From Apus apus (lineage: Eukaryota; Chordata; Aves; Apodiformes; Apodidae): a DNA stretch of 64,000 nt. Shown here piece by piece: positions 47,301-59,283 of this stretch. The stretch is from NCBI RefSeq assembly GCF_020740795.1, contig NC_067286.1, positions 243,990 to 307,989 of the forward strand, written 5' to 3'. The notes under the pieces are model-generated. The model was given only the letters and a program-made list of their open reading frames with translations, was not told where the DNA came from and searched no databases. The stretch's first letter is position 1. Each line of letters opens with the position of its first letter. The position numbers and the translations under genes are program-made.

Positions 47301-50300
47301 CCTGGATGTTCCCAAACATCCTGCTGTTCTACCCCGAGGCTGCCCGAGCCATCCTGGAGTACCGGCTCCGCACGCTGGACGGGGCGCTGTGCAACGCGCG
47401 GGAGCAAGGCTACCAGGTGAGACAGGGCTGAGGGCACCAGCACCAGCCCTGCCACCTGGGAGGACAGCCGGGCTCTGCTCTTCCTCTCTGCGCAGGGCAT
47501 TGCCCGGGGGTGGGCTGGGGAGAGCCCCTCCAGGTGTGCCCAGCTGCCTCACGGGTGTCTTCTCATGGCAGGGTGCAAAGTTCCCGTGGGAGAGTGCGGC
47601 CACTGGCCGGGAGGTCTGCCCCGAGGAGATCTATGGAGCCCAAGAAATCCATGTCACCGGGGATGTCCTGATGGCCTTTGAGCAGTATTACTGCACCACG
47701 CAGGTACAGGGAGCCTGTGCCACCTGGATGGCCCAGTGTCAGGGCCTGCAGGGCCTCTGCTGACTGTCACCTTCCTGTCCCTTCCCAGAGCAACTCTGCT
47801 GCTGTCTGCTCCTGTCAGAATTGCTGGTGGCACCTCAAGGTCCTCTCTTCAGCTTCCTCTGTCCTTGCTCCTTGTGGGTGGCTCAGCATCCTCTTGGCTC
47901 AGGCCAGGCCAGTTTTCGGACCTTTTCTCCTGCTGCATCTGTCAGAGCTCCTGTCCTCCTGCTGAGCTTGGGGCTGGTTCAGTCACCCTCGTGTCCCTCT
48001 TGTCCTCTGACTTCGGCTCCCTGCAGGACCAGAAGCTGTTCAGGGAGGATGGAGGCTGGCAGCTGGTGGGTGCTGTGGCTCAGTACTGGTGCAGCAGGAT
48101 GGAGTGGAGCGAGGAGGAGCAGTGCTACCACATCAAAGGTACTTCTGCAACGGCCAGACCTGCTGGTAGGGAAGGGGTTTGTGAGCAGAGGCTCCGAGCC
48201 CCTCCAGCCAGGCCTAGGTGGGAGGGCACAGGCTCTTCAGACTCCTGCCCTCTGGAATATCTCACAGGTGATGGCTGTGTCCATGTGACCACAGGATAAA
48301 ATGCTCAGTTCTCTTCCATATCTGTTGTGTTTTCTCAGCCCTTGGCCACTCATAGGACACCTCTAAATGTCTCCTTCCACAAGCTGATGCCACAGGTGTG
48401 GGGGCCTTGGGGTCTGCTTTGCCTGGGGGCATTTAGGGAGAGCAGCATAAGGGCTGTAGAAAGGAAGGAATTTTCCAAGAGACCCGAGTTTAAATCCCAC
48501 GGGAGCCCACAGGAGTTGAATCCCTCGAAGGACACGTGGTGCTGGTGGTGCTGAGCGAGTGCGAGCACTGGTATGTCTGGCACAGCAGAGGGTCTTGCTG
48601 CAGGTCCTGCTGGAGCATGTTGTGTTGGATGAGCACAGGTTACCACTGAGGGGCTTCTGAAAGGGGCACTGAGGAAAAAGAGGTGAAGGAGAGGTGTCTG
48701 GGGGGCAGGGTCTGGAGAAGGCTGGGTCAGTGCAGAAGGGTCTGAATGGAGTGATCAGAGCTAGAAGAATCCCTGGGGCTACTGCAGGCTGGCTCTTGGT
48801 GTGAAGGTCCTTTGCAGACAATCCCAGTTCCCCCACGGGAGTCACATATTTAAATGTCTATTTTCATGTTTCTCTTGGAAGTGACCATCTCTCCTTGGGA
48901 TAATCTGCAGCAAAGGAAGGAGTTGAGCTTGTTAGCAAGGGAAAGATTGAATGACTTGGCTGAATTGCTGGAAAGAATTCATGACTTGAAGAGCCCCTCA
49001 GGCTGGGGTACCTGCTGCCCACGAGCCAAGCTGTCAGCCAGGTTGTTTCTCCTTCACAACAAGCACACTGACGTTCTCCAAGGTCTCAGTGTGATCCTGC
49101 CAGAAGCTGAGAGGCAGCATGTGGGCAGGCACCGTGGGCCCCCTTCTGCCACTGCCCCCAGGAGGGGCACAAAGCCATGCACCCCTGGCTGCACACAGTG
49201 TGAAGTGTCCCCTTCGTGTCCCTCCAGGTGTCATGCCCCCAGACGAGTATCACTGCCGGGTTGACAACTCTGTCTACACCAACGCCGTGGCCCGGCGCAG
49301 GTAACACCAGACCCCTGAGCTCCCACCTTCCCTCCTCACCTCTGAGCTGCCTGTGCCCTCAGCAGGACAGAGGAGGTCCGTGGCGGTTCTTCTCACCTGT
49401 GGCAGGTGTCCACAGCAAGACTGAGGGATTTCACGTGGCAGGAGAGTTTATCTCCCTGTCTTTTATGAGCTGTCTGCACCATGAGCCGGCTAGAGGCACC
49501 TAAAGCTAGAGGAGCAATCTCCTGACTCCAGCAATTAAAGCTGTTTACACCAGGCTTAAACTTTGACCCATGTTCTTTCGGTGTAGCTATTTCTTTGCAG
49601 CTGTGGCTCAGTTCCCACTTTCTGCTCCCTTTCTTCTCTTCCCCTCGCTGAGGGGATCACCAGCCCGTGGGCCTGACACAAAGTCTTGTTCCTTGCTTCT
49701 TTTCAGCTTGGACTTTGCAGCTGATGTGGCTCGGGACTTCTTGGTCCCCGTGCCAGAGCAGTGGCTGGACTGTGCCAAGAGAGTCAAAGTGCCCTTTGAT
49801 GCAGAGAAGAAATATCATCCTGAGTACGATGGCTACAGCCCAGGTGAGCAGAGGGGCAGGAGCTGAGCCCCCAGGTGGCTGCTCACAGGGACAGGAGCAG
49901 CAGCTGGATGTTTGCCCCCAGTGAAGATCTCCAGCGTCGCTCTCCAGGGCAGTGTTGGGGCTGCAGTGTGGACAGCCTGGCTTGAGGGTGCTCTTTCTGC
50001 TCCTGGCACATTGTTTCTCCTCAGTGGGCTCATAAAATTAAGAAATTTGGGAGCATGGAGAGTAGGAAGAGACTTTTAGTACTGGGATGCAGGCGACATG
50101 TTTGCTGGGAATTGTTGCTGACAGTTAGGTCTGTCTTCCCAAGGTCAAGTGTTGCCCTTCCAGTGATTCCTGCCCCTCTGGCAGTGGCGGGGCTGGTTCA
50201 GTGTCCCTGCTCTCACAGTTAGGGGCAGGGTGCAGGGGTGGCAGCAGCTGTTCCTTTGTCCCTGCAGTTCAGGTGACACCAGTCTGGCTGCCATCTAGTT

Positions 50301-53065
50301 AGGGCTGTGCCAGCGTCACAGCTTCCAGCAAAGACAGGGCCAAGGACAAGCCCTGATCTGCTGTTAGCAGCCAGCGGTGAGGTGTCCTCCCTGCAGTTCC
50401 ACCACCTTCCCTGTCAGTGTTGTGTTTGTTGTCCTGAGTTTATGATTCTGAGTCAGGTTTGTTCCCGTATGAGTAAACAACCAGTGGGGCTGCCCATTGT
50501 TCCCAGCCCGTTATTCCCAGCTGCAACCCACAGCCAGCCTGACTCCCTTCGCCAGGTGAACCTGTCAAACAAGCTGATGTTGTCCTGCTTGGGTTCCCCC
50601 TGATGCACCCCATGAGCCCTGAAGTCCGAAGGAATGACCTGGAGGTCTATGAACCCGTCACTGAGCGGGACGGGCCAGCCATGACCTGGGTGAGAACAGG
50701 GGCAAAGCCCACGGGGGGTTTGTCTGGGTTCCACCTTAGGCACTGCTCTCCCCATCCGTGGGCAGGGTTTGTCAGACCTGCTGGGAGCGTGGACGGGTAG
50801 CACGGAACCAGAGCTGTGCACTGGAGATGTCCCCTCTGGGTCAGAGGGATGCCAGCTGCAGTGCCACTCTGAAGCCTTGGCTGTATTGTCACCCCTGGGG
50901 GAGCCAGCAGCTGGTGGAAGGTCATTTCTGTCCCCTGCAGAGCATGTTTGCAGTGGGCTGGCTGGAGCTGAAGGAGGTGCAGAGAGCCCAGAGCCAACTG
51001 AACAAGTGTTTCAGCAACATCACGGAACCCTTCAAGGTGAGCTGGGTGGGGTGGCTGCTCCCCTGGGACAAACACCTGGCCTGATCCCCAGCAGGTCCCA
51101 CCCCACGGAGAGCTGTCCCTTGGGCTGGGGCTGCACTGGCCGCTCTGTGCTCACGGGGCTCTTGGTGGCTGTGGTGGGGAGCTGGGTGCCTGCACACTCT
51201 GTGTCTTCTCTGCATGCTCCTGAGGAGTGGGGAGGAGGCATCTGCTTCCCACCCAACAATGCAAGCCCAGCGTGGTGTGTCCTCACCCCAGGCTTCCCTC
51301 TTCCTGCTAGGGATGGAAAAGGGATTGGAGATGGTGGAGACTGGAGACCCATCAGAGCCCATCCACCAGGACAGGCAGCAGGGCACGGTCATTGTCACAC
51401 CCCAGACACGTGACAGTGATGATGATAAACCCACATAGCTGTGTGAAGAGTCCCAGTGCCACTGCTGAGTCATTTCTTTCTCTTGCTGGAACAGATCTGG
51501 GTGGAGAATTCAGATGGGTCAGGAGCTGTGAACTTCTTGACAGGAATGGGTGGATTCTTGCAAGCCGTCCTGTTTGGCTACACAGGGTTCAGGTGAGACC
51601 CAGGTTATCCAAATACCTGTCACTTGAAAGCTTACTGCTTAGCTGGAGCAACGTGTTTTCACTCATGAGAGAGAAAGGAACTTGCAGCATCCAGAACATC
51701 CTGTACATGATACACTGGTCTTTCTAAGGGGACCTTGGTAACTGGAGACCCTAGTCCTCCACCACCACACAGAGCTGCCTTAGGTCTATTCCCACTTTAA
51801 AGACTGGAAACAGTGCTGAAACAGGTAAGAGACTCTCCAGGTCAGTTGCTGAGTTAGTTGCACATTTGGGAAGGTAAATGTCATTTCCTAAGTTTGCCCC
51901 TTGGCTTAGCTATAATATTGTCTGATCTCCTTTGGATGTGGTGTGGAAAGACCTTCTGAAGAGCCTGCTGATCACAGGCATGTGGAAAGTGCTTGGCTGG
52001 CATCGCCACAGCACTCAAACATTCTGGAAAAAAAACATTTGGCTGGTCATGTAATTTCAGAGCTGTGTTGTGTACCCAGAGCAGCCTGCTGGTGTCGGCC
52101 CCACGGCCACAGTCTCCCAAAAATATCCGCAGTGTAGTTGAGGATGGATCAAGCTGATGAGCCTTTTGATCTTCAGCGAGCTCTCCTGGCACTAACATGT
52201 GTTTCTGCTCTGTGTGTGTGGTCAGAGGCTGCTGAGAAACCCACCAGTTTCTTGATGGAGCTGAGTGTGAGCTGCCGTGTTCCCAGCTGAAACCCCTCAT
52301 CTCGCTGTTGTGGAGCTCCAAGCTCACCAGCCTGTCCGTGTGTGTCAGGTTGGGACCCTCAGCACAGGCTTAAGCCACGGCCAAATTTGCACAGATGTTG
52401 AGATGATGTTTATGCAGCCCTTGAGGCCACGCTCTTGCCTTGCCTGTTGTAAGCCAGGGGCCCTGGCTGGCCTGCCCTCCAGGCTCTCCAGCCTCTCTGG
52501 AGTCCACTTGAGTCCCTTGAGCACACTCAACAGACTGGAGATGACGGTCAGGATCTCTCACATGTCAAGATTTGAGTAGGAATTCTTTTCACCCAAAGCT
52601 CAAACACACATATGGGCTCTGTTGGGCTTCAGGCGAGGGCTCAGAGGAAGGATCCAAGCTCTTTGTTTGGTTTGCCAGGATCACCAGGCCCAGCCTCCGC
52701 TTCGACCCCGCGCTTCCCGAGGACGTCAACAAGTTGGAAGTCACTGGTGTCTCCTACCTCAGCAACAAACTGAAGTTCACCATCACCAAAGGAGAAATCA
52801 GGGTCCAAGTGACCGAGGCTCCCCAGCACCCTCTGGCATCTCCCCTGGAAGTGGTGCTGGAGGGCTCGGGGCAGCACTTTCCCCTGCGGGAAGGTACGGT
52901 GGGTGGCACCGCCTGGCTCTGCTTCCTAAAATAAGGACAATCTGGGGACCAACCATTCCTGAAGCTCACCCAAGCTGTTTTTTTGTTGTAGGGCAGATTG
53001 TCTCCTTCCCCACAGCAGCTGGCTGGATCCAGAGGTCATCCACCCACGCTTCGAACCTGGGCTGA
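44390..53065 (+). CDS. PGGHG: PGGHG (ATHL1), protein-glucosylgalactosylhydroxylysine glucosidase
   Basis: PGGHG is a GH65-like hydrolase that removes glucose from the Glc-Gal-hydroxylysine unit of collagen-type proteins. Thirteen exons join in phase to 696 residues (human 737): 44390-44642, 45118-45328, 45848-46283, 47297-47416, 47572-47703, 48027-48138, 49228-49300, 49707-49843, 50556-50689, 50941-51036, 51495-51592, 52679-52893 and 52992-53065. Landmarks are [49 protein letters not shown] (the Asp near residue 299 falls where human Asp301, reported as catalytic, lies), [57 protein letters not shown] and [20 protein letters not shown]. The C-terminus is shorter than human, stopping soon after [11 protein letters not shown]. 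The start ATG directly follows a TCCTGCAG acceptor, so a non-coding upstream exon is likely. No canonical AATAAA was found after the stop. Confidence 0.96.
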
Positions 53066-55069
53066 GCTGGGATGTACCCACCACAGCAGCAGGAATGAGC
53101 TGAAGGGTGAGGTTGGTGGAGGGGGAAGGTGAAAGTGGAGAGGAGGGTGGGGATTCCAGGCTGGCCATAAATCCCTTGTCCCCATGGGACTGTGCATGTT
53201 GTCTCTCTTTGTGGCCTTGGGGAGAGGTGGAGGATGGGGGACTGTCACTGTGGCTGGGGTGGCAGCAGCTCCCCGAGTGACACTGAACATCCTTGTTTGT
53301 GCCTGGGGCACAGAGCCCCCAGCCCCCCTTCACCTGCCTTCAGTGTCCCTCACTTGGCAAAAGGGACAAAATCAAGCCTGAACCTGCCTGTTTTAACCCA
53401 GTTCTGTAACCGCCAGGGCTTGTTCCTGCTTTCCCAGCTGCATCCATGGGACTGCCCTGGCTGATCCAGCTGTGCTCAGCCCAGTCCCTGCCGGCGCTGG
53501 CTCCCCGATCCACCAGCATCTCCTGCTTTGGTCCTTGTCTTCTCCTGGCCATCCCTGTCCCTCCTGAGGCTCCAAGGACTTTGGGAACTTCAAGGGCTGT
53601 GGAGGATCAGCCACCACTGCTTGGCCACCTCGCTCCCACCTGCCAGTGCACAAAAAGAGGAGGATCCCCCACCCCTGGGGTGTCAACACCCTGAGCAGCT
53701 GGGACCCCCCCGAGTCCAGCTGCTCCCCAGAATGAGAAGCTCTGTCGAGGCAAAGCCCAGCACGGTGGCATGGATGGAGGTCAGGCTGGAGCTGAGCATT
53801 ATTCTTGCACTAATAGTCCCAAAAAACACAGCCAAAAGCATTTTAGCCCTGTGCGGGCAGCACACAGCCCCTGTTCTTTTGTGTTACTCAGTGTATGACA
53901 TCCCTATCATGTTTTTAACCTCTTATTGACATTATAATCTCTCTTTTCAAGCAGTTTTGGAGTTAAAGCCCTGCTAACTTGGCAGCTGAAGGGCTACAGG
54001 GAGCCCGACGTGGGTTATTGGTGATGTTACGTCAAGCGCAGCGTTTCTGAGGGTCGGGGCAGAGCTCTCCTCCAGCCGAGGGGCAAGCAAAGACGGGGCA
54101 GTGTGTTTGCTCGAGGCATTTTTGGTGTCCTAGAAAACCCAGAGGGAGAGAAGGGGAAGGGCTGGGCCCGTGTAAGTGTGTGAACGGGGAGCAGCGTTCA
54201 CAACGACCCCCCCCAGCGCTCAGCTCTGCTCCCCGGAGCATCCCCCTTCCTGGGAGGGGGCTGGTGCCTCGTTTCCCAGCCCCGCGCTGGAGCTGGAGTA
54301 GGCGGGGGTCAAGGCGGGGGGGCTGGCCCAGGCGTTCCCTGCTCACGCCAAACAAACCCAGGAATCTTGGCTGGATCCCGCGGAGTTTATAAAAAGCCCC
54401 GCGGCCGCTCCCCGCCGCGGGCAGCGTGTGGGAGCGCTGGGGACAGGAGGAGAAGCCGCTCCCGGCTCCTGTAATTAGGCTGCCTAACCAGCCTGGAGAG
54501 TACCCAGCCACTAATTAGCTAATTAGGCAGGATGAAGGGACCACTCCGTGCCCCTCCTAACAGCCCTATGGGCTGGAACGGGGATTGGGGTTGGAGGCGG
54601 GGGATAAAGCCCAGCTCTGAGCCAGGTCTGGGGTGGCACTAACAGGGGTCCCGTCCCCCCCAAAAGGGCTCCTGTTGGTCCCGTTGCCCACACGAATTGG
54701 CCCTGGCCCGGGGAGGGTGGCAGCACAGAGCTGTGCAGGTGCACCCCGTGCTTATCCCCTCTGTCCTCGCCCGGGGATCTGCTGCGGGACTTCTCTTTAC
54801 TGCAATGAGTTTGCAGGTCTCAGCTCCCCTTGGAGGGGGCGGCATCTCCTCTGCCAAGGAACTTCTCTGCTTCTTTCCCCTTCTCAGTTGCAGGTGGGGC
54901 CCCGGTAACTCGTGGCTGTTTTGGGCTGGGTTTTGGGGCTCGGAGATGATCTCTTCTCCTGGCTGCGGAGAGCACGGGCGGAGTGAAGAAGCCGAACTGG
55001 TATCGCCCCTTTAGCATCACCGCCCCCCCCCCGCATGTGCACACAGGAGGCTCTCAAGGTGTAAAGTGG
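53066..55069. other. Gap between PGGHG stop and IFITM5 3' end
   Basis: Holds the PGGHG 3' UTR (end not determined; a CATAAA variant lies near 53166) and a candidate regulatory block at 54017-54527. No conserved coding exon. Minus-strand open frame at 54032-54511 has no family similarity. Confidence 0.5.
54017..54527 (+). promoter_or_regulatory. Candidate promoter/enhancer: CRE, TATA box and clustered TAATTA homeodomain sites
   Basis: Signals visible on the plus strand are an inverted CCAAT box (ATTGG 54017-54021), a CRE-like TTACGTCA at 54027-54034, a TATA box TATAAAA at 54388-54394 embedded in GC-rich DNA, TAATTAGG at 54472-54479, and the paired-homeodomain palindrome CTAATTAGCTAATTAGG at 54511-54527. 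The TATA box predicts initiation near 54420, but no recognisable coding exon follows before the IFITM5 3' UTR. Function is inferred. Confidence 0.4.
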
Positions 55070-55075
55070 TTTAAT
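55070..55075 (-). terminator. Candidate IFITM5 polyadenylation signal (ATTAAA)
   Basis: TTTAAT on the plus strand reads ATTAAA on the minus strand, about 230 bases past the IFITM5 stop codon. Confidence 0.5.
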
Positions 55076-55304
55076 GATTTAAATAGCGATCCCCGGGACT
55101 GGGGGGATGCTCCGTGCAGGATAAAGGGAGTTATAAAAAGAACAGGCTAAACACAAACACTGGAGCTGGGAGTCAGCGCGTGCGGACGTGGCCCTGGGTG
55201 GCAGAGATGGGTGGTGGCTGGTTCTGCTGGCCCAGTGGCCTTTGGGGGGGTGGGGGGGGCCGCCGGAGAGGTGATGGAGTTTCCAGGAGCCCTTTGCCCA
55301 CCGG

Positions 55305-56449
<1,145 letters not shown>

Positions 56450-57115
56450 TCAGTGCCACAGCCTCGTCCCCTCTATATATAAATCTCAGAAATTACAGCC
56501 CTCCCAGGCTGTGGTTATCAGAAGGGCTTGGCTGGGACCTAGGAGGAACACCCGCGGTTTTGTTTGGTTTCATATCCAGCCTTCCTCCTGCCATGAGGAG
56601 CAGAAAGCTCCAGTGTGACTGAAGGAGAGGCCGAGTGCTCAGGAAGGACCATGGGAATTGGAGCCATGGGATGACCTTGGCACCAAGTCACTGTCACCCT
56701 AAGGAGCCAATACATGACAGTGCTGGCTTGCACCAATACCTTCAGACCAGCCTCTCTGGGTGGTCCTGGCTGGTAATACCCTTTGTTGCAGAGCTTTTGG
56801 GCCACTGGATGCACTACCTGGGAACTTAATACCCAAATGTGGCAGAGCCACTCCGAGGGGGTTCCCTGGTGGCGGGAGGAGATGGGGCTGTGTGGCAGGA
56901 TGGGCATTTATTTCTTTCCTTCTTCTGCCATGCCTAAATTTTCAGAATGGAACTTCTCTGGGATGTGAGCTGGAAGTGTTGTGCACCACGGCAGGGATGA
57001 GGGCAGAGCTGTGGAGCTGGCAGTGGGAGGAGGGGACTGTCCCCAAGATGCTCAAGGAGCCTCTCTCTCCTCCTTCCCCACCGGGAATGAGGTGCCAGGC
57101 GAGGGGGCTTTAGTA
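56450..57115. other. Spacer between IFITM5 promoter and the next IFITM 3' end
   Basis: No exon, repeat or RNA recognised. It should hold IFITM5 upstream control sequence; I saw no clear ISRE. Confidence 0.5.
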
Positions 57116-57123
57116 GGATGAGT

Positions 57124-57129
57124 TTTATT
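57124..57129 (-). terminator. Polyadenylation signal of the middle IFITM gene
   Basis: TTTATT on the plus strand reads AATAAA on the minus strand, 283 bases past the stop at 57412. Confidence 0.65.
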
Positions 57130-57411
57130 TGTGGCACCAGTCAACTGCGCACGCGTGGCAAGGGAGTTACACACCTGAGAGCCTGGCAGCTCCCAGCTGA
57201 GGAGCACAAGCAGAGGAGAATGGGGGGCTGTCCCCTGTGCTCCAGCCTGGCCCCCTCATCCCCTTCCAGATGGTGGCCACGCTGGGACACCCGGGGCGCA
57301 GGCGGTGAGGGGACACGACGTCACGCTCTCTCCTCTTGTGCCCAAAGTGGGGACATTCGGGGAGGAGGGGGGAGGAGAAGCACTCCAGCAAGCAGGTTGG
57401 TGGCAGCGCAG

Positions 57412-58518
57412 TCAGGCCCTCAGGCGCAAGAGGGCAATGGTGACGATGGAGATGACAGACACCACGCCGACGGCGATCAGGGTGGTGAAGAAGATGTTCA
57501 GCACCTTGGCGCGGCCGCCGTGACGCTGGGCGCCCTCCAGGTCCCCCTGCACCTTGCAGTCACGGGCCTGTGGGGGCAAACGGGGGGCTCAGCTGGGGGG
57601 GGACCCAGCTGGGGGCCCGGCCAGGGGCTGGCCACAAAAGTGGTGGTTGCATCCGGGGTACGAAGCCACTGGGCACTGCCTGCTCCCCCTGGGTTCGGGG
57701 GCGGGGGGGTGTGCCTGGATCAGGGGGGAACCGGATTGGAGGCTCCTAGCACTGGGAGGCATATGGGAGGTCTGAGAATGGGGACTGGATCTGGGGGGGG
57801 TCGGGGGCGTGGGCTGGGGCAGGCTGCGGGTGGGGGCACTGGAGGCAGGCATCGAAGGGGGCTGGGGCAGGAGGAGACTGTATGGAAGAGACCCGAGGTG
57901 AGGGAAAGGGCTGGGTCAGACTGAGTCGGGGGTCCCGGGCAGTGGAGAGGGGCTTCCTGGCTGGGGAAGGATTCGGTTCGGGGGGGGGATCGGATCAGGG
58001 GGTGCATGGTCATTGGGGGGGGGATCCCATGTTGGGGTCCCGGGGGCGTGGATCTCCCTGTCCGGAGAAGGGTCCGTGCCTCTAGGGGGGGGAGGCAGCC
58101 TCAGCTCAGGGACGTCGGAAAAGGTTGGGTCGGGTGGTCTCAGATGCGGGGGGCGGGGTGGGTGGCTGGGGTTGGAGAAGAGAGCAGGACGTGCTGAGGG
58201 TCCCGGGCCGGGCTGGCGTGGGGAGTCCCGGGACGAGCCGGCTGGAGGCGACGGGCTGGGTCTGGGTCTGGGGTCCGGCGCGGCCGGCGGAGCGGGGGAA
58301 GAACGGTCGGGGAGGGATCCCAGCACCGTCCCCTTTCTCACCTTGATGGAGTAGATGAGAGCGGGGAAGCAGCAGCAGCCCATGAAGGGGAGTGAGTAGC
58401 CCACCAGGACGTTGAAGAAGGACCAGAGCACGTAGTCCGGAGGCCCCGGGTTGGCCGGAGTCGCCCCCTGCTCGAGGGGCTGCAGCGGGATGGACAGCTC
58501 CGTCTGCTTGGGATTCAT
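57412..58518 (-). CDS. IFITM-family (CD225) protein, divergent IFITM1/2-type paralogue
   Basis: IFITM proteins sit in plasma or endosomal membranes and block fusion of enveloped viruses; this paralogue's role is inferred from family and locus. Two minus-strand exons, 58518-58342 and 57567-57412, join in phase to 110 residues. The N-terminus MNPKQTELSIPLQPLEQGAT lacks tyrosine, so it has no IFITM3-like YxxL endocytic signal. PPDYVLWSFFN opens the CD225 domain, then FMGCCCFPALIYSIK replaces the usual NPxCLGF with three adjacent cysteines. Exon 2 encodes ARDCKVQGDLEGAQ, an extra cysteine after the conserved ARD, and a second helix ending in LLRLRA with almost no tail. Bird IFITM numbering is inconsistent, so I give no symbol. 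It lies between IFITM5 and the IFITM3-like gene, all in one orientation, as expected for tandem duplicates. Confidence 0.92.
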
Positions 58519-58669
58519 GGCTGGGGCAGCCGGGAGCGCTGGGGAAATGAGGGCGACCGCGGCCGGGGAGAGGGGCCCGGTCCCGCACCGCTCCCGCCCC
58601 GGCCCCGGCTCCCCCCAGCGCGGGCGGAGCGGCCAGAAGGGCCCCCCCCACCCCCCGCCCCCCGCGTCA

Positions 58670-58737
58670 CAAAATCAAGGAATGGTTTGGGTTGACAGGG
58701 ACCTTAGAGATCCTCGCCTTCCATCGCCCCCGGGCCA
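58670..58737 (-). mobile_element. CR1 LINE 3' fragment in the proximal promoter of the middle IFITM gene
   Basis: CACAAAATCAAGGAATGG followed by TTTGGGTTGACAGGGACCTT and AGAGATC is the reverse complement of an avian CR1 3' end. It begins about 150 bases upstream of the start codon at 58518. Only the final ~70 bases of the element remain. Confidence 0.85.
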
Positions 58738-58739
58738 GC

Positions 58740-59060
58740 TGGGAGCTGAGGGCCGGGCAGCGGTCGGACCGCCGCCCGGGACTGCGGAGAACGGGGGCAG
58801 GAGGAAGTGGAAAAATGGGTCTGAAAGGGACGGAGGGTGGGGGTTTCCAAACCCCAGAAGCCCGGGAAGGGGGTGCATGCTTGTACCTAACTGACAGCAC
58901 TGACATGGCACCCCCTTCCCGACCCCTTTCCTGCTCCTCTTCCTCACTCAGCTCTGCCTTCTTGCTTGTCTGTTATGGTCCCCAAGGTGGAGATGCCAGA
59001 GGGGAATCATGCTCCCAACGCCCCAAAGCATGACATTTCCAAGGAGGAGGGTGAGAAAGC
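58740..59060. other. Spacer between middle IFITM promoter and IFITM3-like 3' end
   Basis: No gene, further repeat or clear regulatory motif recognised. Confidence 0.5.
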
Positions 59061-59063
59061 AGC

Positions 59064-59069
59064 TTTATT
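59064..59069 (-). terminator. Polyadenylation signal of the IFITM3-like gene
   Basis: TTTATT on the plus strand reads AATAAA on the minus strand, 215 bases beyond the stop at 59284. Confidence 0.65.
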
Positions 59070-59283
59070 TGCTGTGAGCTCACCCCGTGAGTTTATTGAA
59101 GAAGGCTGTCTTGGGGTGCACAGGGAGGATGATCAGAGGACACCCACTTGTTGTGTGGGAGCAGGGAGAAAGGTCCCATGGGAGCCACATGTCTCACCCA
59201 GCAAGGTCAGGCAGCAAAGATTGGGGTGAGCAAGGTGGAGGGGAAGGAGAAAGGTGGCCCTGGAACTGCTGGGTGAGGTGGGG

